Of a DNA stretch of 64,000 nucleotides, positions 32,507 through 44,869 are shown piece by piece. Source of the DNA: Aquilaria yunnanensis (taxonomy: Eukaryota; Streptophyta; Magnoliopsida; Malvales; Thymelaeaceae); NCBI GenBank assembly GCA_039654915.1, contig CM077594.1:102128893-102192892 (forward strand), in the 5' to 3' direction. Numbering within the stretch: the stretch's first letter is position 1; each line of letters starts with the position of its first letter. The translations under genes and the position numbers were made by a program. The notes beneath the pieces were generated by a model. That model made no database searches and was not told the origin of the DNA. It saw only the letters and a list, made by a program, of their open reading frames with translations.

Positions 32507-34509
32507 CATTACTAAAATTTGCCAATTTTCCAACGTACGATCTAACTGTTGGAAATTACCAATGCATTAGATTGTTAGTCCAATAGCTTAAACCGTTGGT
32601 AAAGCTTAAGCTATTAAAAAGTGAAAAGAAGAGACCAATTTGAAACAATTATGTAAATTTTGGGACTAAAGTGGACTTTTTCTCTATTTCAATAATAATA
32701 ATAATAATAATTTATTATTATTATATATTAATTATAAACATTTTTATTATTATATTTAATGTATGTATGTATCATATTATATTAATCCATCATATATGTA
32801 TTTATAATATAATATATCTTATATATATATATATATATATATCATATTTATTTTACAATTTTAGAAAGTAGTATTATGAAAATATTTTTTTATAAATAAT
32901 AATAATAATAATATACATATTTATAATGTACATATTTATAATGTGTATGAACATATGTATATGTATAAATATATCATAATATAATTTGTATCATTTGTAT
33001 CATAATATAATGTATCTTCTATATTATAATGTATCATATAATTATGGTTTTAAATACTATATTAAATATGGTGAAATTACAAATTATGGTTTTAATGTAT
33101 CACAATAATATTAAATCTCCCTAATATATTATTATTATTATTAGGAAAAGCCCATATGTGTGTGTGTAAAAGCCAATAAAACCCTAACCTATCTCTCACC
33201 TTTCATTTCCCCTCACCCTGCCGCCTCTCACCTTCTTCTCCCTCTCTGCTCTCGTACGTCTCCCATCCTTCCTCGCCCAGCTGCCTTGCCCTCTCGTCTG
33301 CCTCCCTTCACAGTCTTCGGCCCTCCGCCTCCCTTTGGCTTACTGCCTTCATTTGCCCTCATCTTCCCTCCAATTTTTCCTCCTCTTTCCTCCGGTCGCA
33401 TCGAATCTCCTCAGTCCCCTGACATCCGTTCTTGGTCTCTTCCATTTGTGTGTCTCTCTTTCATCCCCTCTTATTCTCTGGTCACCGTCCTCCTGATACT
33501 CATCACTCTCTGGCCGCCATCTGCCTCACACTGATTGCCGTACTCAGTCGACGAAATGAAGTCTCCGTGGCTCGTTGAATCATCTGTCGTTCTCCACAAT
33601 TCTAATTGTTTTTAGTTTCATTTTGATTTTGTATTTTGGCTTGATTTAGGTACAAATCTTATCCAAATTTGGTTTAATTTTTTAATTTACATGTTGATTT
33701 TGGTGCAAATCAAATCTGATTTTTCATTTTGGTTTAATTTTTTATTTTTGATTTTTGGTTTGATTTTTTAATTTTGGTGTCATTTTTAAATTTTGTTTTA
33801 ATTTTTAAATTTAGGTTTCATTTTGGAATTTTGGTTTGATTTTTTATTTTTGTGAAGATTTGATACGACTTTGAATTTTAATTTTTAATTTCCATGATTT
33901 TGTATTGAATTTGAAAATTTTTTATTGACTTATCTTATTTTGGATTGATTTTGTAATTTTTGAAAATATAATTTCTTTTTGTAAATATAAAATATAATGT
34001 TACTAAAATACAAAACATATTTTAAATAAATTATTTTACTTTTTTTAAATGACAGTTTCCAATGGCTTCACAATGAAAATTGTTATAATTTTTTAAAAAA
34101 TATTTACAATTTTACCAATAGTTTTGACCGTTAGTAAATACCAACAGGTTTAGCCATTGATAGATTGCCAATGGCTCAATTTGTTGATAAATATCAATAG
34201 ACTGAACCGTTGGTATTTTACCAACAGTTTGAACTATTGGTATTTTACTAACGGTTTCATGTTGGAAAAAACTTTCGCTCGTTGGAAAACATGTCTGGTC
34301 TACGACCGTTGGTAATTACCAACGATCAAATTTCCAACGCGTTCATATAGGAAATTATCAACGGTTCAAATTTTGGCCATTGATAATATAATTTCCAATG
34401 CTTAATTTACCAATGGGTTGCTTCCAATGGTCACATGTTGGTAATTTTGAATTTTTCAATGCATGACCATTGAAAATGACTGGTGGAAAATGTCTGTTTT
34501 TTAATAGTG
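32507..34509. mobile_element. non-autonomous CACTA (En/Spm-like) element, 2003 bp
   Basis: Left end CATTACTAAAATTTGCC; right end TTTTTTAATAGTG, so inverted CACTATTAAAAAA. The 3-bp target duplication AAT lies at 32504-32506 and 34510-34512. Many subterminal copies of CCAACG/CGTTGG, ACCAACGGTT and TTGGTAATTACCAACG occur in both orientations. The interior has AT-rich microsatellites and a GC-rich pyrimidine patch (33160-33600, CCTCACCCTGCCGCCTCTCA) shared with the element at 61429-63683. The 124-codon frame at 33160-33534 is low complexity and probably not a gene. Confidence 0.88.
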
Positions 34510-34512
34510 AAT

Positions 34513-35679
34513 TTTAAATCTAGTTTTTTTTTGTCAATTATATTTTATCATTGTGTGTGTGTGTGTCTGTAATTTAAAATAAAAGAAGAAAAAATTTTAT
34601 TGTTTCCCCTAGCCTATGTACTGCTATATATCGTGGTATAAATTTAAAAATGTGCCCCTTTGTCTTGCTTTACTTGGTCCTTTTATCTTTTCTTCTTTTA
34701 ATTAAATTTTAACTTGAATATATTCATATTAATTTTGAAAATTTGATCTTTGAAGTTCCATTTTCATATAAAAAAGTTCATTTTCTATAATAAATTTTGA
34801 AAAAAATAAATTCATGAATTAATTGTTATGAATAATTAAAAAAAGTTAACTTTTGTGAGACCAATGGAATATAAAAATGAATCAATGTGAAAAATATCAT
34901 ATTATACCGCTCGATAAATTAAAACATGTAAAAACAAATGTACCCGACAATGCATGCTTATAATACGGTTTACAGTGGCATTTAAGACCATGTTTGAAGC
35001 CCTTATCTCTTAAGTTTTCAAATTTATCATGTCACACAACCTAGGGTCCCAGACAAACCTCATTGTTAATGGCTTTCTTCATCCACCTATAACAAGAATC
35101 GTCGTCAATCGTCCGTCGAATGGATTTTGCTAAGTTGGTTCCCAAACATTCCTTGGGACTGTCAGTCATTGTTGGTGATTAGGGATCTTCACAATCCATA
35201 TCTGAATCTTGGAGCTGGGATGGGTTAGTGTGACTTGGAGTGGGGCTTGGTATCGGCAGAGACAATGACGGGGGAGAAGGCGGCAAAGTCTTAGGGGTGG
35301 TGGTCGAGGATGATGTCGGAGCCCATGGCCGTATTATTGCTTGATTGGAGATGGCTATCGCCTGGTTAAAGAAGGCGTAGATCAGGGAGAAGAGGGGGGA
35401 GAAGGCAGTTTCTGGATAGGAACAGAGGAGCTTCTGGAAGAGTCAGAGGGAGAAAGATGGGGCGGTAGAGTTAGATGGTAACAAGTCGTGGAGAGTTGGC
35501 AATGGTAGTGGTGGTAGAGAAGCAACAAGAGGTTGAAGTATTAAATTTATAGGTTTGAAGGTGCTTTGAGTGTAAGGAATAAAATGTAGGGATTAAAATT
35601 GACATTTTTCACTAAGATTCCATTAAATTTAACTATGAAAGTAATGGAATAGTGCTTATTGGGATACCATCTCCCATGT
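34513..35679. other. intergenic, unresolved GC-richer patch
   Basis: About 35080-35520 is G-rich (GGGGGAGAAGGCGGCAAAG and similar) in AT-rich surroundings. No frame is long or recognisable. It may be the core of a decayed inverted-repeat element whose ends I could not define. Confidence 0.4.
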
Positions 35680-35871
35680 TGGGGACTTTAAGAGAAAAGA
35701 GTAAAAATTAGAGATCGTTTAGACAATGTAAAAATATTATAGACAATAAATAAATTTTACCCTTTAAAATATTATAATCGTACTTAGAAAGATTTCTAGG
35801 GTTTTGAAGTTGTTTACGTCCATCAATGAACCAATATCGTCCATGTATTGAAATTAAATGTCATACTCTCA

Positions 35872-36543
35872 AGGGGCTGATGTACGTGCTATATATGGAG
35901 ATCCATGGACCACCCTTTTTTAGAAAAAATATTAATAAAAAATACAAAATTTAGCAATTGGAATCCTTTAAATTTTTTATTGGACCCTCATAATTTTCAT
36001 GGTATCCATTAGAACAAAATAATGAGTATATCATATTTTAAGAAAGAAAAAATAGGGGTAAGTTTTTTTGTGTACTAATAATTTATTAATGGAAAAAATC
36101 TATACTAGCCCGTAAACTTTCATACATTTCTCATCCAGACCTTAAACATTTTTTTTTACTCACTTTTTTGTTTAAACAGATGAAAAAATTAATGAACTTG
36201 TCATATAAGATAAAATCCAAGAACCAAGTGGCAAGAAATGAATTAGTTTAAGTGCAATAAAAATAAAATTTTTCTTTTACATTCTATACAACATACACAT
36301 CTCATTTATATTTTCCACAATTCATATAAATTTTATAATTGGTGTTGTAGTTTTTCCAAAATTAATATATGCTAGATTCGAGCATTTTTTAGATTTTATT
36401 CAACAAAGATTTTATCATTACGTTATATATGGGTTTAGACTTTATGTCACATATGCAAATTTCTAAGTTTTATTATTTAATGTTAAGTTTAATATTTCTA
36501 TATGTATATGGGCCCCTTTATAAAATTTCTAAATTCATCGCTG
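35872..36543. mobile_element. 0.66-kb dispersed element, copy 1
   Basis: Highly similar throughout to the element at 36869-37530: shared TGCTATATATGG, GCAATTGGA, CATAATTTTCATGGTATCCA and TTCTATATGTATATGG. The flanks ACTCTCA and ACTCTGA look like a degraded target duplication. No coding potential. Confidence 0.7.
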
Positions 36544-36868
36544 AAACTCTGATTTTATCTTGTCCGTTTGTGTTAATTGAGATTTCAAGTCATGTGTAGG
36601 ACTAATGGGACTAATGAAATACATATTAAAAGGTTCAAAACTTTTATTGAAAATGTTGAAGATTATTGGTAACCTAGATGATAAGTTATAACTTTTAAAA
36701 ATTATGGTATCTTCAAAGAAAATTAAAGAACTCTCAATTTTAGCAAAATTGTTAAAGATTTTGGTGTTGAAACCAAAATCTTATGCCTAATTCATTTTAC
36801 ATTTCTGCATTTTAAAAATGTGTTTGCTTCAGTTAAAATCACAGTCAATATTTACCCAAATTCTAAAT

Positions 36869-37530
36869 AGGGGCGAATGTACGTTCTATATATGGGGGTC
36901 CATGGAGCCCCCTTTTTTAGAGAAAATGCTAATAACAAATACAAAATTTAGCAATTGGACTCCTTTAAATTTTTCATTAGACCCTCATAATTTTCATGGT
37001 ATCCATTGAAACAAAATAATGAGTATATCATAATTTAAGAAAGACAAAATAGGGGTCAATTTTTTTTGTGTACTAATTTATTAATGGAAAAAATCTATAC
37101 TAGCATGTAAACTTTTATACATTTCCCACTCATACCTTGAACATTTTTTTTACTCACTTTTTTGTTTAAACAGATAGAAAAATTAATGAACTTTCCATAT
37201 AAGATAAAATCCAAAAGCCAAGTGGCAGGAAATGTATAAGTTTAAGTGCAATAAAAGGAACATTTTTCTTCTAGCATTCACATCTCGCTCATATTTTTCA
37301 CAATTCATATATAATTTTATAATTGGTGTTGTAATTGTTCCAAAATTAATATATGCTAGATTTGAGCATTATTTCTTAGATTTTATTCCTCAAAGATTTT
37401 ATCATTATGTTATATATGAGTTTAGATTTTATGTCACATATGCAAATTTCTAAGTTTTATTATTTAATGTTAAGTTTAATATTTCTATATGTATATGGAA
37501 CCCCTTTATAAAATTTATGGATTCGCTACT
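36869..37530. mobile_element. 0.66-kb dispersed element, copy 2, with target duplication
   Basis: Begins AGGGGCGAATGTACG and ends GGATTCGCTACT, giving short imperfect inverted ends (AGGGGCGAAT / AGTAGCGAAT). Perfect direct repeats AATTCTAAAT flank it (36859-36868 and 37531-37540). Superfamily is uncertain: a 10-bp duplication suggests a MULE-like element, while 8 bp plus chance identity would suggest hAT. The short open frames inside are not recognisable. Confidence 0.78.
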
Positions 37531-38834
37531 AATTCTAAATGAGTAAGAATAGTTTTGTGTTTCCATGAAATTACAACTTATGTCACTTCTCCTCTGTTCA
37601 AGTCTGCCAGTTACTCAGCTAAAGCTTAATTCATGCTATTGCCCCTCCTGTTGCCCTAAGCCTCAGTGACGACCGTCATAGGTACGACCTTACCTAATGT
37701 GTCACCTGCTCTTGGTCGTGGTTGTGATTCACCTGAGAAGTCCATTCCAACATTAATGATCCTCACCTAGATCCGTTCACGAATATGTAAATCTGGAATT
37801 GGTCGAGGATGAATCTGATGTTCTCACGATTCGGCACTCTATCATTGTGGGGAATCTGGTGTTCTCACGGTGAGGAATTGATCGGCACTTTACCAAGGTA
37901 GGGAATTCGGCGTCCTTGTGGTCCACTGACTTGAATCTATGGATGAAGGCCTAAAATCATGTCAAAACTTTGAAATTGAGCAAGCTTTGACGGAGCGGTG
38001 TGAACGGGGGGTTAGAAATCAAACAGTGATATAAATGTCATCTGATTAGTAGTAGGCAAGTGGGATGGAATAGCAGGGCTTTAGTTCATGGTAAGTTTTG
38101 AGTGAGGACGAGACAAGCGATGATGACAGGGATAATTTGGAAATTGCAATGTACAAGTCACTACAATGACCTGTGAATCAACTTAACCCAATCTGATTTT
38201 AACGAGTTAACACACACCCCTACATCCAAAATAAACTAACCCTTATGCTAAAATTCAAATTTCACTTTAGATGAGAAATGGATAGTACAAGGGATTAATA
38301 TGAAATTAGAGTCCTTTCTATTTTATAGTGCAACTTGGCACATTGAATTTTCTATGGACTAAATTTATAATCGTTATTATTATAATTTTTTAAGATTATG
38401 TCAATGATCATAGTCGGTTCATCTTTGGAAGAGGAGATGACCACATCACAAAGCCACTTAAAAAAACGATGATAAGTCAAAATTGGGCTGTGCTTATAAT
38501 AGAATAATAAAACTAAGAATAATGACGATGATGATAATAGAGAGAATAAACAAAGAAATCATATATACGGCTCTGCAACCGGTCACGGATTGACTGACTG
38601 GCATTGGTGTGTTGCAACAAACAGTCTAACACGTGAGTTTAGCTACTTACGCTGGGGGACTTTGAGAGAAAAAAACATAAAAATTAGAGATCGTTTAGAC
38701 AGTGAAAAAAATATTAGAGACAATAAATAAATTTTACCCTTTGAAATATTATAATTGCACTTAGAAAGATTTCTAGGGTTCTGAAGTTGTTTACCGCCAT
38801 CAGTGAACCAATATTCTCCATGTGTTGAAATTAG

Positions 38835-39190
38835 CGTAAAGTTTGTTTTAATTTAAACTAATTGATTCCATAGTAATTTTTTTTATTCTTAAGTCCTTTT
38901 TATATGGAACTAATTTTAATTATAAATCAATATTATGTAGCTACAATAATCTATTGAAAATATAATTTTTATAATCTTACTAAATTTTTATAATATTTCT
39001 AGTTTAAGATATTAAAAAAAATTTATAAAAATTTAACAATATCATAAAAATTTACTTTTAAATGGATTATAATATCTACATAATATTAGTTTTCAAATAA
39101 ACTTTGTTTTAGATAAAAAAAAAATATAAAAGTAAAAATAAATTAACTTAGGTTGACTTAAGTTAAAACAAATTGACTCTAAATATTATA
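38835..39190. mobile_element. MITE-like insertion in duplication unit 2
   Basis: Absent from unit 1 of the segmental duplication. Its ends, GTTTGTTTTAATTTAAACT on the left and (inverted) ATTTGTTTTAACTTAAGTCA on the right, form an inverted pair around an AT-rich body. Superfamily is not determined. Confidence 0.6.
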
Positions 39191-39830
39191 CTATGATTTT
39201 AGCTTGTACGTTTATGTCAATCGAGATTTTAGGTCATGTGTGGGACTAATGAAATACATAATAGAAGGTAAAACTTTTATCGAAAATGTTGAAGATTGGT
39301 AACCTAGATGATAAGCTATACCAACTTTTACAAACTATCAAAGAAAATTAAAGAAAAACTCTCAATTTTAGCAGAGCTGGTAAAGATTTTGGTGTTGAAA
39401 CCAAAGTTTTAAGCTAAATTCAAATTTCACTTTGGGTGAGACATGGATAGTACAAGGGATTAATATTAAATTACAGTACCTTCTATTTTATAGTACAACT
39501 AGGCACATTGAATTTTCGATGGACTAAATTTATAATTGTTAATATTATAATTTTTTAAGATTATGTCAATGATCATAGTCGGTTCATCTTTAGAAAAGGA
39601 GATGGCCACATCACAAAGCTACTTCAAAAAACGATGATAAGGTCAAAATTGGGCTGTGCTTATAATAGAATAACAAAAATAAGAATAATATTGACGATGA
39701 TGATAATAGAGAGAATAAACAAAGAAATCATATATACGGCTCAGCAACTGGCCTTCGATTGACTAACTGGCATTGGTGAGTTGCAACAAACAGTCTAACA
39801 CGTGAGTTTAGCTACTTAAGCTACCTAATG

Positions 39831-41581
39831 AACTTGCCCCTGAAACAAACCTATATATATTACTTTCTGAATTTGTTTTCATGCCCTATATCAGAAAAAG
39901 GAAAAGATAAATAAAGAAAATTGTTTCCGCATGCTGCTATAAAATTGCAAAGATCTGAAAATTGTTGTGAAAACTTTTGGTGGGGTGAATTCATAAAATT
40001 GAATAAACAATAAAAAAAGTTACACTTATTAATCTTTACCATATGAATCATTGGCAAGTCTAGCGTACTTATCTAATATGACACTTTTAAAAAAAAAAAT
40101 TCAACATCTTAATTTTTTTAGAGAAGTTACAGAAACGTATTAATTGAATCAAAATAAAAAATTTCATGAATGATCTTGATGAATGGAATATCAAATCTGA
40201 ATAAATAGATTAATTTTTTTAATTAATAAGAAATTATTGAAGGTGTACAAGTTATTAGCTCTTACATCTACACCAATGTAAATGGATACAAGCTGTCTTT
40301 TTTTACATCTACACCAATGTAAATGGATACAAGTTATTAGATATAGCATGATTTCCAAGTTATGAATACTTGTGTGATTTGTTCTAATTTAATTTTTTCA
40401 ACCGTCCCTTGACGATAATTTCTTTTTATTTTTTAAGAATATCTTAATATCCAAAAGTGTGATGAAATTTATCATTACCTTTTTCAAGCTACCCTAGTAA
40501 TAGAACCACCCCAAACCTAATATCTTATTGATATAAATATACTCAAAGTATACATTTTTTAAAAAAAAAATGTTGTATCAAAGTACTTGTCTTATTTTTT
40601 AGTTTTAACTGCATCCTCTCCATTAGTTTTACTGTTAAATCAGAAAAAAAAAATATTGATATGACATTAATTAATAATAAAATAAGTTAAAAATAACAAA
40701 AGCAACTGGAGATTAAACAGAAGAAAAAAAGTGAAATCAATCAGAACAAAAAGAAAAAAATCAAATGACTAAACAAAAGAAAGAGATTTATAGGAAACCG
40801 ACGACGCGAACGGAGAGAAAATCTGGGACGGAATTCTGTTGATTCAAGATCTGGAGCTCAAACGACCTCATCAGAATCACGAAGCTGCTGCTGGCGGCCC
40901 CCAAGCAAGATGGTTCTTGTTGATGGCAGTGCCATCGTGGTAGTGGCGGAAGCGCCATCAATTTCATTCACACCGTAGATTTCGCAAAATCCATGCCGTT
41001 TATTTCACAGATAAGCGTCTAAAATCCACGTCGTATGAAATCACCGCCGTTGATTTCACGAAATCCATGATGGAGGTAAGGGACATGAGCAGGCTGTGGA
41101 GGGCGGCGATGGGATCGAGGGGGAAAGTCCAAGAGAGAAACCAGGAAGCGAAACCTGCACAGAGGCATGCCGAAATGGGGAAGACTAATAGTGGCAGAGA
41201 CTGGTAAATTGGGGAAGATGAACAGTGGCGAGAGGTATTTAGTTAAAATTAGGGAGGTTATGACTTAGGTGTATAAATAGTAGATTTAAAAACTTAATAT
41301 TTAGAATTATTGATTTAAAAATTTTTTAGAACCAAAATTATTATTTTATATTTATTTAATGTAAATTAACTTCACATCAACAATCTCCGTCTGATTTATT
41401 GCTGAAATTGATAACAAATACCTAACTGAAACACCAAAATGAGGTATGGAATTTCGATAGGATAAATTTAAGGTAGGGTATCCATTACCGTTTAGAATAC
41501 AAAAATAAGCTAAGGGACCTTCAAAGTAATTTACCTGCATTTCTCTAATTAAAAGTTTTGAGTCAATCTACTGAAAAATAA
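39831..41581. other. intergenic, with a ~50-bp tandem duplication and a GC-rich patch
   Basis: TTACATCTACACCAATGTAA ATGGATACAAG occurs twice in tandem (about 40262-40335). About 40800-41230 is GC-rich (GACGACGCGAACGGAGAG, GGGCGGCGATGGGATCG) without a recognisable frame, like the cores of the other long inverted-repeat elements here. I could not fix its ends. Confidence 0.45.
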
Positions 41582-41950
41582 GGGAGAACTCCACCGATCG
41601 TCCATAAACTATATCTAATATTACTTATTCGTTTCTAAACTATCAAATAATACTTAATAATTCATAAACTATATCTATTGTTACTTAATCGTCCTGACTT
41701 CAATCACAATCATTAAGGATTGAAGGAAAAATGATGTAAGAAAAATGATGTAATTGTTGATATAGTATGGAAAAATGACATGGCAGCTGATATGACATCA
41801 TTTTTCCATCAATGTCTTAACGGTATGATAGATACCAGGACGATTAAGCAACACTAAATATAGTTTAGGGATGATTAAGTAACATTTGATAGTTTAGGGA
41901 TAAGTAAGCAACTTTGGATGTAGTTTAGGGACCACCGGTGAGGTTTACCA
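41582..41950. mobile_element. MULE-like MITE, 369 bp
   Basis: The ends, starting GGGAGAACTCCACC and (inverted) TGGTAAACCTCACC, continue into long inverted similarity (TAAACTATATCTAATATTAC and related). 9-bp direct flanks GAAAAATAA occur at 41573-41581 and 41951-41959. Non-coding. Confidence 0.78.
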
Positions 41951-41959
41951 GAAAAATAA

Positions 41960-43076
41960 AGTACGTGATTATAGTGTTGCGGCAAGAGTGTATAACAATG
42001 GGTCAATTCGATTGTGTTTAATTGGGGTTAATGGCCCTTTATCTTTGGTCCATAGGGTAGTAAGTTCTTGATAATTACGGGGCATGCCATTAAGGGCTGG
42101 TGTTTGTCCGTAAAAGGAGGTTGTTTCTTCTCTTTCTCCCATCACTCTTGTCCACCAACCCCAAATTGCACGAAGACTCCATCACACCATCCGGCATCTA
42201 TTCCCCACCATCACACTCTCCCTGCCGACTAGCCTCTGTGTGGATTCCGATATAGGGTGCCAAATTTGACTCATATTTCCCCTTGTTCGCCTTGGCTTCT
42301 CCTAGTCCAACTTCTCCAGATTTTAGTGAAAATTAGCGTTGCCCCAGTCCATTGAGGTAATGTACCATTCATGCCATATGCTTGAGTTCCCCAAACAATA
42401 TTCATCTTCTTGTTTCACCATTGTTAGGCTACCATTTGGGTTAAAAAATTAGGCACATTGCATAGCAAAGTTGCATTAGTCAAAATATTTTTTTTTATCT
42501 TCATTTCCTACGGAATTAGACATTTTCGAGCCAAATTCAATCGATCCAAGTTTGCAACATCCTCAACATTGTGCATTCTTTCCATGAATCTAGGCATGAT
42601 TTTATTAACTGGGTCTGTTATGCAAAACAATTGACCTGCTAGAAAAAAGCTTGACCTATATTGGAGGTTGATGACAAAGAAGAAAAGAAATTTGTGGTGG
42701 ATGATTAGATCTAATATAGCTAGTAGTGTTGTTGGAGTTTTTTGAAGGGAAGTATGAAATTATTGAGAGAAGAGATAGAAGCCTTCTATGCGAAAATATC
42801 TAGTGGCATATGAGGTTAAATAACCCAAAACCTCTGACTACTTTTGAGTCCACATAAGTTGGTATTCTTCTTCATACAATTAATGAGGTCTCATTAATCG
42901 ATTTAAACTAAAACAAATTGGCCCTATATTTTTTCATCAACATGAAAGTTATTCTGAAAATAAGTTTAATTTTATTTTTTCATCAAAACGTCGTAAGGCT
43001 TTTGGCATAAAATTGGAGCATTTTCATTAATTTAAAAAGTTTGAAGCATAAGAAAATGTGACAAAAATGAGTAAAT
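41960..43076. other. intergenic, no gene seen
   Basis: A pyrimidine-rich patch at 42120-42310 and otherwise ordinary AT-rich sequence. No open frame of interest. Confidence 0.5.
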
Positions 43077-44358
43077 TTCATTGGTAATCCGTAAACTATA
43101 TCTAATATTGCTTATTCATTCCCAAACTATCAAATATTGTTTAATCGTTCTTAAATTATATTCAGTGTTATTTAATCGTCATGCCGTCTATCATATTATT
43201 AAATATGGATAAAAAATGATATCATATCAACAATCACGTTATTTTTCCATACCAAATCAGCAGTCACGTCATTTTTCCATGCCAAATCAGCAGTCTCATT
43301 ATTTTTTTGTCCATATTTAATGGCTGTAATGGACGACAGAATAATTAAGCAATACTAGATATAAATTAGGGATAATTAAGTAATACTCCCTCCGTCCCAT
43401 ATATTTTGCTCCATTTTCCTTTTTTGGCTGCCCGATAACCTTTGCACCATTTCCATTTTAAGTAACTTTTTACACCTCATTTACACTTATACCCATAACT
43501 TAACCCATCTCTCTCCTTTTCCCATCCAAACAGATTTCTCTCTCTCTCTCTCTCTCGCTCTCTCTTCCTAATTTCGATTCTATCTCTGTCTCTGTCTCTC
43601 CCTTCCTCCCTCCCTACCTTCCTCCAGTGTGCTTACACAACAATTGGTGATGGAGGCGCGACCGATAGATGCTCGATTGACGGAGGTACGATCGACAGAT
43701 GCGCGATTAACAACGGACCCGTAATCGACGACGGATGCGCAAGTGACAACGGACGTACAATCGGCGATGGACGCACATTCGACGATGGATGCGTGATGGA
43801 GCTTTGATTTGAGGTAAGAGGGACGAGAAGAAGACGAAGAAGGGCTGGATTGAAGCAGAGAGTCCGGCGCGAATGAGGGCGGTGCAATCGAGGACGACAT
43901 GAATCGACGCCGGTGAATCAAAGGCCGACGCGAATTGACGCCGGCGAATCGACAACGAGAATGAAGATGGACACGAATCAATGCTGCGATCGAGGACGAC
44001 GCGAATGAAGATGGTGCGATCGGGGACGAACGCGAATCGAGGGTGGCGAACCGATTTTGCGATTGAAGAGACGAATCGAGGACGGAGGGGGCTCGGGTGG
44101 GACTATTAGGGTGGGTTTCGTCGTCGTGCTCTCGCCTTTTGCCCTCACCCTCGTCCATTGTCGCCGGTCTCCGACTTCATCGCAGAAAGAGAAAGGGCAA
44201 AATTAGAAAACGTATGAGAAACAGTAAAATATCTAAAATTACGTGAAAACTCAAATTGTGCAAAATAAACGGGACGGATGGAGTATTTGATAGTTTAGAG
44301 ATGAATAAGTAATATTAAATATAATTTAGGGACGACTGATGATATTTAGCCGGAAAAA
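43077..44358. mobile_element. second MULE-like MITE of the 41582 family, split by a mariner-like element
   Basis: The left part (43077 to about 43383, with TAAACTATATCTAATATTGC) and the right part (44286 to about 44358, with ATAATTTAGGGACGACTGAT) are the two inverted ends of the family at 41582-41950. They are separated by the CTCCCTCCGTCCC element. The exact target duplication is not resolved. Confidence 0.65.
43386..44283. mobile_element. mariner-like non-autonomous element, 898 bp
   Basis: Starts CTCCCTCCGTCCCATATATT and ends GGGACGGATGGAG, the classic plant mariner terminal motif. TA dinucleotides flank both ends (43384-43385, 44284-44285). It contains a (CT)n run near 43540 and a GC-rich core (43630-44160) rich in GACGCGAATCGA and GCGATCGAGGACGA motifs. 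Open minus-strand frames there (for example 43580-44158) are Ser/Arg-rich low-complexity translations. No transposase is seen. Confidence 0.88.
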
Positions 44359-44869
44359 GAAATTAATAATTGTAGTGTTATTGTTATTGGGGCCCATAAG
44401 CTACAGTTATGAGATGTTTCTCACTCCCCCCGGGCGCAGCAAAGCTAACCCAATGTCAAAGGACATGTGGCGGATTGAATCGAATGAAACGCACCCCCAC
44501 CCCCCAAACAACGGGAGTTCTTGCATCGCATTCAGAGAGGAGAGAGACGGAATACTGTGCGGCGTGACCTGATGTGGAGGACGCGTGGATGGCCCAGATT
44601 GCTCTTGTTCCCAGGCAGGCAGTCGTAGGGACTCTAACTGTCAGGTTTGGAACTTCCCTCGCTCGTCTGTCGCTTCCTTGAGCTCCCATTTTTGGATTTG
44701 AGCCATGAGCATCCATTTTTTTCTTTTTTCTTTGCTTTTTCATTCTTGGCCTATCAAATCAAACGATTTTTGCAACGCTTCCTGGACCTGCCTGCCTGTC
44801 TCGACCTGGTAGGTCCCCCAATATTAAAAACCCTGTTACCATTTCTCTTCGTTACTCTTTTATGTACTA

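Larger units (their letters stand above)
35680..39830. repeat. tandem segmental duplication with later insertions
   Basis: Unit 1 (35682 to about 38650) and unit 2 (about 38655-39830) share three blocks in the same order. They are GGGGACTTTRAGAGAAAA...GTTGAAATTA (35682-35850 / 38655-38835), TGTAGGACTAATG...GGTGTTGAAACCAAA (36590-36780 / 39238-39410), and AATTCAAATTTCACTTT...ACACGTGAGTTTAGCTACTT (38250-38650 / 39418-39818). Unit 1 is longer because it carries the two 0.66-kb elements and additional sequence. Unit 2 carries a different small MITE at 38835-39190. Confidence 0.82.

Noticed and set aside
33160..33534. 124-codon Pro/Ser-rich frame
   Set aside because: Lies within the CACTA core. 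The related core at 62440-62960 does not keep the frame open.
43580..44158. 192-codon Ser/Arg-rich minus-strand frame
   Set aside because: Low complexity, open in several frames at once because of biased composition, and inside a mariner-like element.
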